Shown piece by piece: positions 5,706-6,697 of a stretch of DNA of 6,697 nt. This stretch comes from Cellulomonadaceae bacterium (GTDB lineage Bacteria; Actinomycetota; Actinomycetes; Actinomycetales; Cellulomonadaceae), in assembly GCA_031283115.1 (NCBI GenBank), contig JAITCK010000094.1, positions 1 to 6,697 of the forward strand, written 5' to 3'. How positions within the stretch are numbered: position 1 is the stretch's first letter; every line of letters starts with the position of its first letter. The notes below the pieces were generated by a model. That model did not search any database and had not been told where the DNA came from. It saw only the letters and a list, made by a program, of their open reading frames with translations. Made by a program: the position numbers and the translations under genes.

Positions 5706-6697
5706 ATGGCTCGCATGTTCGGCACCGATGGGGTGCGTGGCCTCGCCAACCGGGACGTCACCGCAGAACTCGCCATGAGCCTGGGCTCAGCGGCCGCCCA
5801 CATTCTTGGCGGCCCCGTCGAATCCCAAGGACGCCACCCGCGTGCCGTCGTCGGACGAGACCCGCGGGCATCGGGCGAGTTCCTGGGCGCAGCCATCATC
5901 GCAGGCCTAGCCAGCGCAGGCGTCGACGTGGTTGACCTCGGCGTGCTGCCCACCCCCGGCCTGGCCTTCCTGGTCACCGAGTTCAACGCCACCTTTGGCG
6001 TGATGATCTCCGCCTCCCACAACCCCATGGAAGACAACGGCATCAAGTTCTTCCAAACCGGCGGCATCAAACTCGACGACGCCATCGAAGACCGCATCGA
6101 AGCCCGCCTCGGCGAAGAATGGGAACGCCCCATCGGGTCTGACGTGGGCCGCGTCCACACCGACAACGTCGCAGCCGTCGAAAAATACATCGAACACCTA
6201 GTCGCCACCATCGGCACCACCTGGGACAACCGGCCCCTGGAAGGCCTACGCATCGCCGTAGACGCCGCCAACGGGGCTGCCTCCATCGTTGGACCAGAAG
6301 CCCTGCGCCGGGCCGGAGCCGATGTTGTCGTCATCAACGCCTCACCTGACGGACGCAACATCAACCGCAAGTCTGGCTCCACCCACCCCGAAAACTTGCA
6401 GGCCGTTGTCGTCGCCTCCGAAGCAGACTTCGGGGTCGCCTTCGACGGAGACGCCGACCGCTGCCTGGCCGTCGACCACACTGGCGCCCTAGTCAACGGC
6501 GACGAAATCATGGGCATCATCGCCAAATCCTTCAAAGCCCAAGGCCGACTCCCCAACGACACCCTGGTTGTCACCGTCATGTCCAACCTGGGCCTCCTCA
6601 TCGCCATGCGCGAGGCAGGCATCAACACCGTACAAACCGGTGTAGGCCCCCGCTACGGGCTCGCAAACAGGCGCGCCCACGGCCACGGCCGTGACCA
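5706..6697 (+). CDS. glmM: Phosphoglucosamine mutase, 3'-truncated by the window edge
   Basis: Converts glucosamine-6-phosphate to glucosamine-1-phosphate in the cytoplasm, the step before GlmU in UDP-GlcNAc and peptidoglycan synthesis. About 330 of the usual ~445-450 residues are present. It begins MARMFGTDGVRG, the family N-terminus. The phosphoserine loop ISASHNP is at 101-107 (S104 is the phosphorylated residue) and the magnesium-binding loop DGDADR at 247-252. The sugar-binding GGEQSGH and the C-terminal phosphate-binding domain fall beyond the window. The start is ATG at 5706 with AAAAGGA at 5692-5698 seven nt upstream. The frame is open to the last base. Residues from about 315 onward are odd: the usual VGDRYVLE reads VGPRYGLA, and the following residues also differ (see findings). 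glmM next to rplM-rpsI is the ancestral actinobacterial order. Confidence 0.95.
   Translation, partial: MARMFGTDGVRGLANRDVTAELAMSLGSAAAHILGGPVESQGRHPRAVVGRDPRASGEFLGAAIIAGLASAGVDVVDLGVLPTPGLAFLVTEFNATFGVMISASHNPMEDNGIKFFQTGGIKLDDAIEDRIEARLGEEWERPIGSDVGRVHTDNVAAVEKYIEHLVATIGTTWDNRPLEGLRIAVDAANGAASIVGPEALRRAGADVVVINASPDGRNINRKSGSTHPENLQAVVVASEADFGVAFDGDADRCLAVDHTGALVNGDEIMGIIAKSFKAQGRLPNDTLVVTVMSNLGLLIAMREAGINTVQTGVGPRYGLANRRAHGHGRD

Noticed and set aside
5660..6628. Long open frame on the minus strand (322 codons) opposite glmM
   Set aside because: It is a shadow of glmM: the + strand frame has all GlmM motifs, while the minus product is low-complexity Ser/Arg/Pro/Met with no recognisable domain. 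Such antisense frames are common in high-GC genes.
1..6697. CRISPR array, tRNA, insertion sequence or phage genes
   Set aside because: I saw no regularly spaced repeats, no tRNA-like cloverleaf, and no transposase or integrase coding on either strand.

Overview
The window is high-GC DNA (strong C/G third-position bias, GTG starts) from an actinobacterium. The evidence is an S9 protein with the acidic N-terminal extension typical of that phylum and the gene frame rplM-rpsI...glmM, which is normally contiguous there (for example in Mycobacterium tuberculosis). I cannot place it below phylum with confidence.

Layout, all on the + strand: a short leader and rplM (ribosomal protein L13), rpsI (S9), and a long GC-rich hairpin that ends the ribosomal operon. 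A gene-free stretch of about 190 bp with short GCGGT and GCAGTGCGGGG repeats follows. Next comes a four-gene cassette: a TSUP/TauE-type membrane permease, a class B flavin-dependent monooxygenase (FMO) with a C-terminal membrane anchor, a BASS/SLC10 (bile acid:sodium symporter family) transporter with an extra C-terminal tail, and an extended SDR/NAD-epimerase-like oxidoreductase. The last three are joined by ATGA and TGATG stop/start overlaps, each with a good Shine-Dalgarno sequence, so they are almost certainly one transcript. After a 130-bp gap with a probable promoter comes the first three quarters of glmM (phosphoglucosamine mutase, cell-wall precursor synthesis), which runs off the window end.

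The ribosomal and glmM parts are housekeeping. The cassette between them is the accessory part. Two transporters flanking two redox enzymes suggest import, oxidation/reduction and export of a small organic acid or organosulfur compound, but the substrate cannot be read from the sequence.

The points most worth a second look are these. A pair of look-alike hairpins sits exactly 31 nt before both ribosomal start codons. The FMO is tail-anchored. The symporter has substitutions at predicted sodium-binding positions. The last ~45 bp of glmM depart from family consensus in a way that looks like a sequence-end artefact.
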